NCBI GenBank assembly: GCA_005885405.1
Contig: VAYN01000014.1
Location: 74,998-111,157, forward strand
Length of the DNA: 36,160 nucleotides
Direction: 5' to 3'
From: Actinomycetota bacterium
GTDB lineage: Bacteria; Actinomycetota; Thermoleophilia; Solirubrobacterales; 70-9
In this document: piece after piece, positions 7,828 to 15,162 of the stretch
How positions within the stretch are numbered: position 1 is the stretch's first letter
How the letters are laid out: each line of letters starts with the position of its first letter
Notes under the pieces: generated by a model
The model's database searches: none
What the model was told of the DNA's origin: nothing
Seen by the model: the letters and a program-made list of their open reading frames with translations, nothing else
Program-made: the position numbers and the translations under genes

Positions 7828-7925
7828 GTCAACTCCTCCTGTAGTCCCTGGTTCCCTGGTCCACGGGTACCCGGGGGGAGGGGACATAACCTTGTAGAGC
7901 GTGTGCGGGAGCGCCTGAGCTGAGT

Positions 7926-7931
7926 TAGGCT
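7926..7931 (+). promoter_or_regulatory. Candidate -10 hexamer of the collagen-like gene (leaderless)
   Basis: TAGGCT fits TANNNT and ends 6 nt before the ATG at 7938. No Shine-Dalgarno sequence is present. Confidence 0.45.
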
Positions 7932-7937
7932 CGCCAG

Positions 7938-8555
7938 ATGAGCTGGCGCCTGACCTTCCTGGTCGCCGTGGCGATCGTCGCGATCGCCAGCGTCGCGATC
8001 GCCGCTCAGGGAGGCGGTTCGAAGAACGTCGTTCTCTGCGCCACGAAAAAAGGTGGCGACCTTCGCCTTGCCTCGAAGGGGAAGTGCAGCAAGGGCGAGC
8101 GCAAACTGACGATCTCCAAACAGGGACCGAAGGGAGATCCGGGGGCAACCGGTCCTCAGGGCGCGCCGGGCAGCGATGCCGCCGTGCAGGCGGAGCCGGT
8201 TCGAACGGTCACCCCGGTCTCCGGCAGTTGCGTAGCTTCACCCGGGACGTTCTGCGGCGGCGGAGGCCTGAACTGGTCCAACGCCGGATCCTCCTCCGAA
8301 CCGGTCGGCTTCTGGAAGGACCCGGGCGGCGTCGTCCATTTGGAGGGGACCGCGGAGGGAAGCCCCGGGGCGCTCGACCCCGACGTCTTCATCCTGCCGA
8401 CCGGTTACCGGCCTGCGGCGCAGAGGCAGTTCGTGATCCCCACCTGCAGCGGGAACTTTCTCCTGCTCGAAATCGAACCCGACGGCGCCGTGCATCTGCC
8501 CTCGGCGCCAGACGCACCCTGCGTCTCGCTCGACGGGGTCAACTTCCGGCCCTGA
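7938..8555 (+). CDS. Secreted protein with a short collagen-like repeat
   Basis: This 205-residue protein has an N-terminal signal sequence or anchor (about 1-23), then a small two-cysteine module (VVLCATKK...KGKCSKGERKL). About six Gly-X-Y triplets follow (GPKGDPGATGPQGAPG, about 63-78), then a C-terminal globular domain. The C-terminal part, with FWKDPGGVVHLEGTAEG and FILPTGYRPA, recalls receptor-binding heads of trimeric fibre proteins. The cysteine module followed by collagen repeats is, as I recall, frequent in Thermoleophilia. It is probably a cell-surface or secreted trimer; a binding role is inference. Its stop abuts the frame-restored stop of the converging metallo-beta-lactamase gene at 8556. 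Confidence 0.75.
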   Translation: MSWRLTFLVAVAIVAIASVAIAAQGGGSKNVVLCATKKGGDLRLASKGKCSKGERKLTISKQGPKGDPGATGPQGAPGSDAAVQAEPVRTVTPVSGSCVASPGTFCGGGGLNWSNAGSSSEPVGFWKDPGGVVHLEGTAEGSPGALDPDVFILPTGYRPAAQRQFVIPTCSGNFLLLEIEPDGAVHLPSAPDAPCVSLDGVNFRP

Positions 8556-9369
8556 TCAGGCGGCTTCGCGCTCCGCCTTCTTGCGCCAGTAGCGGTCGAG
8601 GCCGCTCCACTGGTAGGCGGTAGGGACCGCCTGCAGCAACTCCTCGACGGTGTCCCCCTCGATGCCTTCGGCCGCCAGGGCCCATCTGCCGCGCCAACTC
8701 GGCCTCTTCCCGCAGTTTCGCCTTCACCGCCTCGATGTGCCCGGGGACGTCCTCTTCGACAGCGCCAAAGTGGGTGAGCGCGAGGCGCTGCGGCTCCCAG
8801 GCGGCGACGGTGTCGAGGCTTTCTTCCCAGACCTCGACGTTGATGTCGGGCGGGGGAGTGGGGGGCACGATCAGTTGCGAGGGCGGAATCCGGCAAGCGG
8901 CGACGTCACCGACAAACGCAGTCCCGCTCTCCTCATGGAGATAACAGACATGGTGCGAGGCGTGCCCCGGCGTGTAGGCGACCCGCATCCCATGCACCGT
9001 CTCACCACCGGAGAGCACGCGAACATTGCCCTCAGGCACCGGCAAGATCTCGCCCCACAAATAGCCCAACTTGTCCCCATAGAGCCGCTCCGCACTAGCC
9101 AACAACTTCGAAGGATCAACCAGGTGCGGAGCCCCGCGCTCGTGCACGTAGACCTCCAGCTCGGGCCAACGTCGAACCATCGCGCCGGTAGCGGCTGCGT
9201 GATCGAGATGAATATGCGTCAGCAGCACCGCCCGAGGCTGCTCATCCCCGATCGCATCAATCACCGTCTGCAGCGAAGACTCCGGCCCCGGATCAACAAG
9301 AACCCCATCAACCTCCCAGCAGCCAATCACGTGCGGCCGCCCCAAGTGCATGACGTCAATAACTCGCAC
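8556..9369 (-). CDS. MBL-fold metallo-hydrolase, carrying a +1 frameshift near its C-terminus
   Basis: The product is a metallo-beta-lactamase-fold hydrolase with zinc motif THIHLDH (about 51-57), TPGHASHH, FVGDVAACR and LTHFGAVEED. The uninterrupted frame reads into low-complexity Arg/Gly/Pro sequence after LREEAELARQMG and ends at 8539. One base shift near 8672-8685 instead gives EGIEGDTVEELLQAVPTAYQ followed by WSGLDRYWRKKAEREAA, a sensible tail that stops at 8556, exactly beside the convergent stop. The total span (814 nt) is a multiple of three plus one, as a single extra base predicts. Start GTG 9369 is chosen for AAGGTG 6 nt upstream and for the family-like opening VRVIDVMHLG. It may be a sequencing error or a real mutation. 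All metal ligands lie upstream of the shift. The substrate is unknown. Confidence 0.82.
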
Positions 9370-9407
9370 GGCGTGCACCTTATGCCGAACCCACAAATTC
9401 GGTCACT

Positions 9408-9474
9408 GGGGCCCGGGGGCAGGGGTCGCCGGACCCTCCCCGCTGTTGTCCGCCGACCCCTGCCCCCGGGCCCC
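9408..9474 (-). terminator. Very large GC hairpin between the epimerase and MBL genes
   Basis: Arms 9408-9428 and 9454-9474 are perfectly complementary over 21 bp. After a C/C mismatch (9429/9453) another 5 bp pair (9430-9434 with 9448-9452), leaving a 13-nt loop. The hairpin starts 2 nt after the epimerase stop on the minus strand and precedes the MBL gene. It has no U-tract, so it may act as an unconventional terminator, an RNA stabiliser or a structured DNA element. The minus strand has five runs of three or more G across it. Confidence 0.6.
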
Positions 9475-9476
9475 GC

Positions 9477-10472
9477 TCAACCAACAGGATCAGGAAACCG
9501 CGAATCAGCAGCCAGCGTCTGCCGAAGCCCCTCGTCCATCCCCCGAGGCGAATACCCAAGCTCACGCTCGGCCTTGTCGTAGCTAGCCCAAAAGGTCACG
9601 TTGTCCCCAGAAGAGATCAGCTCCCGCAGATTCGGAGGCTGGCCCATCACCTTCCCGACCACCGGCCCAAAAGGAACCATCATTTTCATCAGCCCGGTGG
9701 GCAAATTCCGCTTCGGCGCTTTACGCCCGCTAACCCGCGCCACAGTCTCGATCGCCTCGCGCATAGTCGTCGCCGGGCCGCTGATCACGTAAGTCTCGCC
9801 AAGCTTGCCCTTCTCCAGCGCCAGCAATATCCCACCGGCGATGTCCTCAACGTGGGTCATGCAGATCCCCAGCTCGGGAAAGGGAAGCAGCGGCAGTTTC
9901 CCCGCGAAGAACTGCTCAAGCAGGTCCGCGACCTGCGAGGTGTCGCCAGGCCCGTAAACGCCGCCCGGCTGGACGATGATCGCCGGCAGGTCCTGCTCGT
10001 CGATCATCCGCTGGACGAGCTTATGCGCCTCGAGCTTCGTCTCCTCGTAGTAGGAGGTGAAGTCGGTCTCCGGGTTTTTGTAGGACTCGTCGACGACCTC
10101 TTTGTGGGTGTTGCCGAAGATGCCGACCGTGGAGACATAGACGATCCGCGGGATTTTCTCCGCCAGCGCCGCCTCCATCACCCGCCGGGTGCCTTCAACG
10201 TTGGCGTCCCACATCGATGGCCGCTGCTTGGCGGGGATCCCGACCTCGTAGACGGCGGCGGCGTGGATCGCGGCGTCGCAGCCCGTCATCGCGGCGCGGA
10301 TCGCCCGCTCGTCGCCGAGGTCTCCGGCCGCCAGCTCGCAACCGAGCTCTTTCAGCTTCCCGGCTTTCTCCGGACTGCGGACGAGGCAGACGACGTCGTC
10401 GCCACGGCCGCGCAGCTGGCGCACGACCTCACCGCCAATGAAACCGGTGCCCCCGGTTACGAAGACCTTCAC
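9477..10472 (-). CDS. NAD-dependent epimerase/dehydratase (extended SDR)
   Basis: This 331-residue Rossmann enzyme opens with MKVFVTGGTGFIGG (TGxxGxxG at 6-13) and has the catalytic Tyr142-x3-Lys146 (YEETK) and VSTVGIFG before it. The layout, including QPGGVYGPGD and THVEDIAGG, matches extended SDRs of the dihydroflavonol-reductase/sugar-epimerase type, including HpnA-like proteins of hopanoid clusters. No hopanoid genes lie nearby, so the substrate is unassigned. Start GTG 10472 fits the beta-strand-first N-terminus, and TAGGGT lies 7 nt upstream (leaderless). The frame continues open to 10667, but that part overlaps hflX on the other strand. The gene is divergent from hflX. Confidence 0.85.
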   Translation of the reverse strand: MKVFVTGGTGFIGGEVVRQLRGRGDDVVCLVRSPEKAGKLKELGCELAAGDLGDERAIRAAMTGCDAAIHAAAVYEVGIPAKQRPSMWDANVEGTRRVMEAALAEKIPRIVYVSTVGIFGNTHKEVVDESYKNPETDFTSYYEETKLEAHKLVQRMIDEQDLPAIIVQPGGVYGPGDTSQVADLLEQFFAGKLPLLPFPELGICMTHVEDIAGGILLALEKGKLGETYVISGPATTMREAIETVARVSGRKAPKRNLPTGLMKMMVPFGPVVGKVMGQPPNLRELISSGDNVTFWASYDKAERELGYSPRGMDEGLRQTLAADSRFPDPVG

Positions 10473-10479
10473 GCCGACC

Positions 10480-10485
10480 ACCCTA
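10480..10485 (-). promoter_or_regulatory. Candidate -10 hexamer of the epimerase gene (leaderless)
   Basis: On the minus strand TAGGGT ends 7 nt before the GTG at 10472. No Shine-Dalgarno sequence is seen. Confidence 0.45.
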
Positions 10486-10504
10486 TCCGGCTTCGGCTGC
10501 CGCT

Positions 10505-10510
10505 TACAAT
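10505..10510 (+). promoter_or_regulatory. Candidate -10 hexamer of hflX (leaderless)
   Basis: TACAAT, one mismatch from the TATAAT consensus, ends 8 nt before the GTG at 10519. This is the best -10 match in the window. Confidence 0.55.
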
Positions 10511-10518
10511 CGGTCTGA

Positions 10519-11808
10519 GTGGAGAATTCGGCAAACGGGAACGGGAGCAGTCGCCGCGCGCGCCAGCGAGCGCTGGCGATCGGCATCGTCGACGGCCGCG
10601 AGGAGGGCGAGCCGCTGGCCGAGCTGAAGGAGCTGCTGCTGACCGCGGGCGTCGCCACCGTCGCCACCGCGACCCAGCAGCGGCCGAAACCCGACCCCGA
10701 CCGCTATTTCGGCCGCGGCCGCCTGGCCGAGGTCAAAGAGGAAATCGCCACCACCGGCGCCAACCTGGTCGCCTGCGACGACGAGCTGGCGCCGCGCCAG
10801 GAGCGCAACCTCGAGGCGGCGCTCGGGGTGCCGGTGATCGACCGCACCGCGGTGATCCTCGACATCTTCGCCGACCACGCCCACTCGGCCGAGGGCAAGC
10901 TCCAGGTCGAGCTGGCCCAGCTCGAATACAACATGGCCCGCATGCGGGGCCTCTGGACTCACCTCGAGCGCCTCGGCGCCGGGCGCATGGACGGCGGCAT
11001 CGGCACCAGGGGCCCGGGCGAGAGCCAGATCGAGACCGACCGCCGCCTCGCCCGCAACCGGATCTCCGCCCTGCGCCGCCGTCTACGCGAGACCGAGAAG
11101 AACCGCGGCGTCATGCGCGCCCGCCGCGAGAGCACCTCGCTACCGCGGGTCGCCCTCGCCGGCTACACCAACGCCGGCAAGTCGACGCTCCTGAACGCCC
11201 TCACCGGGGCCGAGGTCGAGGTCCGCGACCGCCTCTTCCACACCCTCGACCCGACGACGCGGACCTTCGAGCTCTCCGGCCGCGACTACCTGCTCACCGA
11301 CACGGTCGGTTTCATCGAAAAGCTGCCCCACCAGTTGGTTGAGGCTTTCAAGGCGACGCTCGAGGAGACCGTCCTCGCCGACCTGATCCTGCACGTGGTC
11401 GACGCCTCCGCCTCGGAGGAGCGGCGGCTCGCCGACATGCAGGCAGTCGACAGCGTCCTGGCGGAGATCGGCGCGGGCGAGCAGCCGCGGCTGCTGGTCT
11501 TCAACAAGGTCGACCTCCTGAGCGAGGAGGAGCGGCGCGAGACCGAGCTCGACCATCCCGACGCGATCCTGATTTCGGCCCGCGAGGGGGAGGGGCTGGA
11601 GCTGCTGCGGGAGCGGATCGAGGCGGCCTTCGAGGAAACGCTGACCGAGGTCGAGCTGCTGATCCCGTATTCGCAAGGCGGGCGGCTGCATGAGCTGCAT
11701 GAGGTTGCGGGGGACTTGGAGCGGACCGAGCGGGAGGACGGGGTCTTGGTGCACGCGAAGGTCCCCAGCGCCGAGCTCCATCGCTTCAGTGACCTCGCCG
11801 TGGCATAG
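10519..11808 (+). CDS. hflX: GTPase HflX
   Basis: HflX is a ribosome-associated GTPase that splits stalled or hibernating 70S ribosomes under stress. The N-terminal HflX domain includes RPKPDPDRYFGRGRLAEVKE (56-75) and the LEYNMARMRGLW...GGIGTRGPGESQIETDRR region (135-176). The G domain has G1 GYTNAGKST (215-223), G3 DTVGFI (261-266), G4 NKVD (329-332) and G5 SAREGEG. At 429 residues the length is normal. The start is GTG, with TACAAT 8 nt upstream. dut follows 10 nt downstream with its own -10-like hexamer. Confidence 0.96.
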   Translation: MENSANGNGSSRRARQRALAIGIVDGREEGEPLAELKELLLTAGVATVATATQQRPKPDPDRYFGRGRLAEVKEEIATTGANLVACDDELAPRQERNLEAALGVPVIDRTAVILDIFADHAHSAEGKLQVELAQLEYNMARMRGLWTHLERLGAGRMDGGIGTRGPGESQIETDRRLARNRISALRRRLRETEKNRGVMRARRESTSLPRVALAGYTNAGKSTLLNALTGAEVEVRDRLFHTLDPTTRTFELSGRDYLLTDTVGFIEKLPHQLVEAFKATLEETVLADLILHVVDASASEERRLADMQAVDSVLAEIGAGEQPRLLVFNKVDLLSEEERRETELDHPDAILISAREGEGLELLRERIEAAFEETLTEVELLIPYSQGGRLHELHEVAGDLERTEREDGVLVHAKVPSAELHRFSDLAVA

Positions 11809-11811
11809 GCT
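11806..11811 (+). promoter_or_regulatory. Candidate -10 hexamer of dut (leaderless)
   Basis: TAGGCT overlaps the hflX stop codon and ends 7 nt before the GTG at 11819. Confidence 0.4.
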
Positions 11812-11818
11812 GCCGTCC

Positions 11819-12250
11819 GTGCAACTCCCGATCCTGAAGCTGAAAGACGAGGCGCAGGTTCCTTCTCGCGCGCACGAGGGGGACGCTGGGCTTGATTTGT
11901 ATGCGTGCGAGGCGGCTCATATAGGGCCCGGGGAGCGGTGGAGTGTTGGGACCGGGGTGGGGGTGGAGATCCCGGAGGGGCATGCTGGGTTGGTGTTGCC
12001 GCGGTCGGGGCTTGCGCGTGAGCATGGGATCGCGCTGGTCAACGCTCCCGGCCTGATCGATTCCGGCTACCGCGGTGAACTTCGGGTTCTGCTGCTGAAC
12101 ACGGACCCCGCCGAGACCTTCAGGGTCGAGCCCGGCGACCGGATTGCCCAGCTGCTGCTGACCCCGATCGCGCTTGCCGAGCCGGTCGAGGCGGCGGCGC
12201 TTACCGAGTCCGCTCGCGGCGAGGGCGGATTCGGCTCCTCCGGGCGCTAG
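11819..12250 (+). CDS. dut: Deoxyuridine 5'-triphosphate nucleotidohydrolase (dUTPase)
   Basis: This 143-residue trimeric dUTPase hydrolyses dUTP to dUMP and keeps uracil out of DNA. All five motifs are visible in order: DAGLDLYA (motif 1), PRSGLA (motif 2), GLIDSGYRGEL (motif 3), GDRIAQLL (motif 4) and the C-terminal RGEGGFGSSGR (motif 5), whose Phe stacks on the uracil. The GTG at 11819 is chosen because homology begins at QLPILKLKDEA. The longer open frame upstream overlaps hflX. A strong hairpin (12253-12290) lies 2 nt after the stop and separates it from the convergent gatD. Confidence 0.96.
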   Translation: MQLPILKLKDEAQVPSRAHEGDAGLDLYACEAAHIGPGERWSVGTGVGVEIPEGHAGLVLPRSGLAREHGIALVNAPGLIDSGYRGELRVLLLNTDPAETFRVEPGDRIAQLLLTPIALAEPVEAAALTESARGEGGFGSSGR

Positions 12251-12252
12251 CG

Positions 12253-12290
12253 GTGCGACTTTTCCACCTTCTGGGGTGGATAAGTCGCAC
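12253..12290. terminator. Near-perfect hairpin between convergent dut and gatD
   Basis: Arms 12253-12268 and 12275-12290 pair over 16 bp with one mismatch around a 6-nt loop. It fills the 43-nt gap between two converging stops and is symmetrical, so it can serve both strands. No U-tract follows on either side. Confidence 0.7.
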
Positions 12291-12293
12291 TGA

Positions 12294-13028
12294 TCACGAT
12301 TGAGCAGCCCTCCGCGCCGAATCGTGGGCGGCGGCCTCTAGCTCGTCCGGGAGCGGCTCCAGCTCTGGGCGGGTGCCGTAGCGGCGCTCGAGCGCCAGGG
12401 CGATCAGGTGGTCGGCCAGCCAGGCGTTCTTGGGCAGCAAGGGGCCGTGGAGATAGGTGCCGATGACGTTGTCGCGGCGCACGCCCTCGAGGCCGTCGCG
12501 GTCGTTGTTTCCGTGTCCTGAGACCACTTTCCCCAAGGGCCGGGCTCCGGGGCCGAGGTAGGTACGGCCGCCGTGGTTCTCGAAGCCGGCGATCAGCTTC
12601 GGGCCGCTGCCGAGGTCGGCCTCGATCGCGATGTTGCCGATCAGGCGCGCTCCCGGCTCCCGTACCGTCTCCAGGTCGGCGATCCCCAGGCCGGGGAGCT
12701 TCTCCTCGCCTAGCTGGTAGCTGTGGCCGAGCAGCTGGTAGCCGCCGCAGACTGCCAGCAGGACGGCGCCGTCGTCGGCTGCCGCCGCGATCGCCTCCTG
12801 CTTGCTCGCGACCATGTCGGCGGCGACGGCGCGCTGGTCGCGGTCCTGGCCGCCACCGATGTAGAAGAGGTCGTGGGTGCCCGGGTCGACCGGCTCTCCC
12901 GGGCCGGCGCCGTCGTGGACGAAGCCGATCCCGCGCCACTCGCAGCGCCGCTGCAGGAAGAGGATGTTGCCGCGGTCGGCGTAGATGTTCATCTGGTCGG
13001 GGTAGAGGCTGAGGACGCGCAGCTCCAT
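12294..13028 (-). CDS. gatD: Lipid II isoglutaminyl synthase, glutaminase subunit GatD
   Basis: This 244-residue class I (triad) glutamine amidotransferase resembles CobB/CobQ amidotransferases. The nucleophile elbow is AVCGGYQLLG with Cys94, and the catalytic His is His194 in TYLHGPLLPKN. The N-terminus LSLYPDQMNIYADRGNILFL is typical of GatD, which supplies ammonia to MurT for amidating D-Glu of lipid II to D-isoglutamine. Here it is not adjacent to murT: a methyltransferase sits between. Its ATG shares one base with the methyltransferase stop (TGATG), so the two are translationally coupled. Confidence 0.93.
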   Translation of the reverse strand: MELRVLSLYPDQMNIYADRGNILFLQRRCEWRGIGFVHDGAGPGEPVDPGTHDLFYIGGGQDRDQRAVAADMVASKQEAIAAAADDGAVLLAVCGGYQLLGHSYQLGEEKLPGLGIADLETVREPGARLIGNIAIEADLGSGPKLIAGFENHGGRTYLGPGARPLGKVVSGHGNNDRDGLEGVRRDNVIGTYLHGPLLPKNAWLADHLIALALERRYGTRPELEPLPDELEAAAHDSARRAAQS

Positions 13029-13750
13029 CAGGGGCTCCTTTCGAGCAGGACAACGAGGGAGCCGACGTGCAGCTCGGTCGGCGGGATCTCGTGGCGACCG
13101 GCGGGGACGAGGCCGCACGCGGCCGCCTCGCGCTCGAACGCCTCGGCGCTGAAGGTGGCGATCCGAACCTCGTTCGGCTCCTCGCTCAATGACCCCTCGG
13201 GCGAGACGGTCTGGCGCAGGCGCCTGACGACGATCTCCCCAGGGCCGATCGCCGCCTCGACCGCGAGGCTGGAGTAGATCCAGCCGTCGACCTCGCGCAC
13301 GTCGGGGAGGGGAGGGGGCGCGCCATCGGGCTCGGGCATCTCCTCGATGATCGCCGCGGCGAGCAGGCCCCCTGGGCGCAGCGCGCCGGCGATGCAGCGC
13401 AAGCTTCTCGCCCGTTCCTCTGCGTCGGGGAGGAGCTGCAACAGGTGGGTGGGGGCGAGGACGAGTGAGGCGGGCTCTGCGAGCGCGAACTCGCGGGCGT
13501 CGGCTTCCAGGGCCTTCACCGGCAGATCCTCGCCCCGTTCGGCGAGCACGGCGAGGAGCGCCGGCTCAATGTCGAGCCCGATCGTCTCGTGCCCGCGCCG
13601 CGCCAGGTGCAGGGCGACGCGGCCGGTGCCGCAGCCGAGCTCCAGAACCGGTCCGCCCTGTTGTTCTGCCAGCTCCTCCCAGAGCGGCAGGTCGGCGGCG
13701 TAGGCGCCGCACTCGACGTCGTGCCAGATCGCCTCCGCTGTCGCATTCAT
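13028..13750 (-). CDS. Class I SAM-dependent methyltransferase inside the murT-gatD operon
   Basis: This 240-residue protein has SAM motif I VLELGCGTGRVAL (about 35-47), the acidic ribose-binding end GLDIEPALL, motif III-like GALRPGGLLAAAI, and a mixed C-terminal domain ending in GSLVVLLERSP. The family resembles generic small-molecule methyltransferases (Methyltransf_25-like); the substrate is not recognisable. It overlaps the murT stop by 4 nt (ATGA) and gatD by 1 nt, so all three should be made together from one mRNA. This suggests, without proving, that it acts on a wall precursor or is tied to MurT/GatD. Confidence 0.85.
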   Translation of the reverse strand: MNATAEAIWHDVECGAYAADLPLWEELAEQQGGPVLELGCGTGRVALHLARRGHETIGLDIEPALLAVLAERGEDLPVKALEADAREFALAEPASLVLAPTHLLQLLPDAEERARSLRCIAGALRPGGLLAAAIIEEMPEPDGAPPPLPDVREVDGWIYSSLAVEAAIGPGEIVVRRLRQTVSPEGSLSEEPNEVRIATFSAEAFEREAAACGLVPAGRHEIPPTELHVGSLVVLLERSP

Positions 13751-15162
13751 CGCCAGAACTCCTTCGCCAGCCCACGGTCGGAGAGCAGCTTGCGTAGCTC
13801 CAGCAGGGCGGTATAGGTGGGAAGGGCGAAGACACGGCCGTCGGCGCCCTGGACGGCGGCGTCAAGTGAGGTCTCTACTCCCGGGATGACCTCGATCGCC
13901 TCCTCCGGCCAACCCGCGTACTTCAGCCGCAGCGCCATCTCCGGCGCCCGCGTCCCCGAGCAGACGACCCGCCGTGCCGCGGCCGCCAGCAGCTCGAAGT
14001 CGGCGTCCCAGATCCAGGAGACGTCGCGACCGTCGGCGATCTTGTCGTTGAGGGCGATCCAGAGGTCGAGCGGGCCGCGCTCGCGGCTCTCCAGCAGCAG
14101 CGTCCGCAGCACCTCGTTGGCGCCGGCGGGGTTCTTGATCAGGAGGATCGAGACGGGGACGTCGGCCACCGCGATCGTCTCGACCCGGCCGAACGCCGCC
14201 CGCGTTCCCTCCAGGGCGTGGCCGATTCGCGCCGGCTCCACGCCTAGCTGCAGGCCGGCGGCGATCGCGGCGAGGGCGTTGTAGACGTTGTAGAGGCCGG
14301 GCAGCGGCAGGTCGAGCTCGATCTCGCCCGAGGGGGTTCGAACCCGCGACCGCGAGCCGTCCATGCCCCGCAGCTCGATCTCCGTTGCCGCGACCTCGGG
14401 CCGCGGCCGCTCGGCGCCGCAGTTGGGGCACGAGTAGTGACCGAGGTGGCCGACGAAGGCGCGCTCGTAGGCGTAGGGGTGGCCGCAGCGGCGGCAGTGC
14501 TTGGCGTCGAAGGCGTGCTGCAGCTCCGGCAGCGCCTGCGAAGCGTCCTCAATCCCGAAGTAGACCACCCCCTCGCGCGCCGTCCCCTTCGGATCGCGGC
14601 CGAGATCGGCGATCAGCGGGTCATCGGCGTTGAGGACGAAGCGGGTCCGCCCGGTTCGCGCCGCGATCGTCCTCGCCCACTCGTCGGCGAGCGCCTCCAT
14701 CTCGCCGTAGCGGTCGAGCTGGTCGCGGAAGAGGTTGCCGAGGACGATAAGGCTGGGGTCCAGCTGTTCGGTCACCCGGGGCAGCCAGGCCTCGTCGACC
14801 TCGAAGAGGCCCTCCTCGCCGCGCTGCTCGAGCAGCGCCGTCGCCACGCCCCAGGTCATGTTGGAGCCGGCGCGGTTGTGGACGGGATGGCGGCCGTCGG
14901 CGGCGAGGATTCCGGCGATCATCCCCGCCGTCGTCGTCTTGCCGTTGGTGGCGCTGATGATCGTCGTCCCGCGATTGAGGCCGTGGCCGAGACGGGCGAT
15001 CGCCTCCGGATCCAGTCGCAGCAGCACCCGCCCAGGCAGCGTCGTGCCGCCACCCCGGCCACTGGCTCGGCTGGCGCGCCCGATCGTGCGCGCGAGGGCG
15101 ACCTTGGCGTTGAAGACTGGTCTCGAACGCTCGTTCTCGACCACCCTGTCAGCCCTCTCCAT
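13747..15162 (-). CDS. murT: Lipid II isoglutaminyl synthase, Mur-ligase-like subunit MurT
   Basis: MurT activates the D-Glu carboxylate of lipid II with ATP and amidates it with ammonia from GatD. In this 471-residue protein the P-loop is SATNGKTTT (70-78). A zinc-ribbon-like insertion carries Cys223, Cys226, Cys245 and Cys248 (CRRC...CPNC). The C-terminal DUF1727 region has LLIKNPAGANE (340-350) and the DVSWIWD motif (380-386), which contains the essential Asp. It overlaps the upstream lipid-kinase-like gene by 14 nt and the downstream methyltransferase by 4 nt. Starting at ATG 15162 gives a short basic N-terminal extension before the Mur core. Confidence 0.95.
   Translation of the reverse strand: MERADRVVENERSRPVFNAKVALARTIGRASRASGRGGGTTLPGRVLLRLDPEAIARLGHGLNRGTTIISATNGKTTTAGMIAGILAADGRHPVHNRAGSNMTWGVATALLEQRGEEGLFEVDEAWLPRVTEQLDPSLIVLGNLFRDQLDRYGEMEALADEWARTIAARTGRTRFVLNADDPLIADLGRDPKGTAREGVVYFGIEDASQALPELQHAFDAKHCRRCGHPYAYERAFVGHLGHYSCPNCGAERPRPEVAATEIELRGMDGSRSRVRTPSGEIELDLPLPGLYNVYNALAAIAAGLQLGVEPARIGHALEGTRAAFGRVETIAVADVPVSILLIKNPAGANEVLRTLLLESRERGPLDLWIALNDKIADGRDVSWIWDADFELLAAAARRVVCSGTRAPEMALRLKYAGWPEEAIEVIPGVETSLDAAVQGADGRVFALPTYTALLELRKLLSDRGLAKEFWR

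Noticed and set aside
8672-8685. Programmed ribosomal frameshifting in the MBL gene
   Set aside because: No slippery heptamer, stop or stimulatory structure is evident. A simple indel is the simpler explanation, and the same holds for the oxidase at 34813-34816.
8650-9582. 310-residue plus-strand frame across the MBL gene
   Set aside because: It is the antisense of a gene with clear zinc motifs, and its sequence is low-complexity.
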